Source: a virus
Virus record (IMG/VR): IMGVR_UViG_3300042691_023629
Span: 1 to 57,023 of that record
Direction: 5' to 3' (one strand)
Length of the DNA: 57,023 nucleotides
Program-made: the position numbers and the translations under genes
Shown: piece after piece, positions 56,669 through 57,023 of the stretch
How positions within the stretch are numbered: the first letter of the stretch is position 1
Layout of the letters: each line of letters opens with the position of its first letter
The notes under the pieces: generated by a model
Database searches by the model: none
What the model saw: the letters and a program-made list of their open reading frames with translations, nothing else
What the model was told of the DNA's origin: nothing

Positions 56669-57023
56669 ATGGCAGAGGTATTCAGCATAGGACTTCTGAG
56701 CGCGGCACCGCTGCGCACCGTTGAGGAAGAAGAGCAGAAAGCCCTCGACCTCCTCGACCAAGGCCAGCCCATGGTCTCTTCGCTGGCGGGGCATGTGCGT
56801 AGCTGTTGGACGTACGCACGGGATGCCAAGATGCAGACCGTCGAGCCGCGCATGCTGTTCTCTGTCCGCGCACGCCGTGGTGAGTACGAGCCGGACAAAC
56901 TTGCGCAGATCCGTGATCAAGGCGGGTCTGAGGTCTACGCCATGGTGACCTCGGTCAAGTGCCGCTCGGCCGGGGCGTGGATACGTGACGTGTTGTTGGG
57001 GCAGGGCTCGGAGAAGCCATGGA
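56669..57023 (+). CDS. Portal protein, N-terminal part (continues at window start)
   Basis: AAAGGAGG precedes ATG 56669 at ideal spacing. The 5' part of the portal frame runs to the window end. Bases 56955-57023 repeat bases 1-69, and the frame continues there to the stop at 1826, giving about 703 residues. The N-terminus is an acidic helix (VEEEEQKALDLLDQGQPMVS) followed by the arm and clip-like region. The partial state here is caused only by the cut of the circular sequence. Confidence 0.9.
   Translation, partial: MAEVFSIGLLSAAPLRTVEEEEQKALDLLDQGQPMVSSLAGHVRSCWTYARDAKMQTVEPRMLFSVRARRGEYEPDKLAQIRDQGGSEVYAMVTSVKCRSAGAWIRDVLLGQGSEKPW
56955..57023. repeat. Terminal direct repeat, right copy
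   Basis: Exact repeat of bases 1-69. See the left copy; together they show that the sequence closes into a circle of 56,954 bp. Confidence 0.97.

Overview
The window is a complete or nearly complete genome of a tailed double-stranded DNA bacteriophage. It is most likely a temperate podovirus of a high-GC Gram-negative bacterium. The reasons are a P22-like long portal protein (about 700 residues), no tape-measure or tail-sheath genes, a very large (2715-residue) internal or injected virion protein, a GTA-type holin, and an integrase beside an attachment site that copies the 3' end of a serine-type tRNA. The first 69 bases are repeated exactly at the end of the window. Joining the two copies restores one unbroken portal reading frame of about 703 codons, so the sequence behaves as a circle of 56,954 bp cut inside the portal gene.

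The genome has two arms. The rightward (+) arm starts near 54.7 kb with the small and large terminase, passes through the portal across the window ends, and runs to 31.7 kb. It holds scaffold, major capsid protein, head-tail adaptors, two related giant repeat fibres, another fibre, a lysis block (M15 peptidase and holin), a set of tiny basic proteins, further tail or virion proteins, an S74-chaperone protein and the giant polyvalent protein. The leftward (-) arm starts near 54.4 kb and runs down to 31.7 kb, where the arms converge and overlap by 25 bases. It holds membrane and small accessory genes, a DenV-like UV-repair glycosylase, a MoxR ATPase with a VWA-metallopeptidase partner, a family A DNA polymerase, excisionase and integrase, a Cas4-like nuclease, a VRR-NUC nuclease, an SNF2 helicase, a probable ssDNA-binding protein, HNH and HTH proteins, and a fused primase-helicase.

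The most striking signal is an 18-bp palindrome, GGTTATCCCGGGATAACC. I count nine perfect and three near-perfect copies, all between 38.4 and 54.6 kb and almost all in the short leaders just upstream of leftward genes. It looks like a genome-wide regulatory or RNA-hairpin element, comparable in layout to the start-associated sequences of cluster K mycobacteriophages. A second recurring motif, GTTAGC/GCTAAC, lies inside the spacer of every good leftward promoter I found: three share a TTGCGS-N18-TATRAT form and two have TTGAC(G/C)-N17. That pattern suggests a phage repressor regulon. A roughly 0.9-kb AT-rich gene-free stretch (52.7-53.6 kb) with iteron-like TGTTTAC repeats is a candidate replication origin or control region. 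No classical CI-type repressor is obvious.

Functional names rest on motif recognition by eye; no database search was run.
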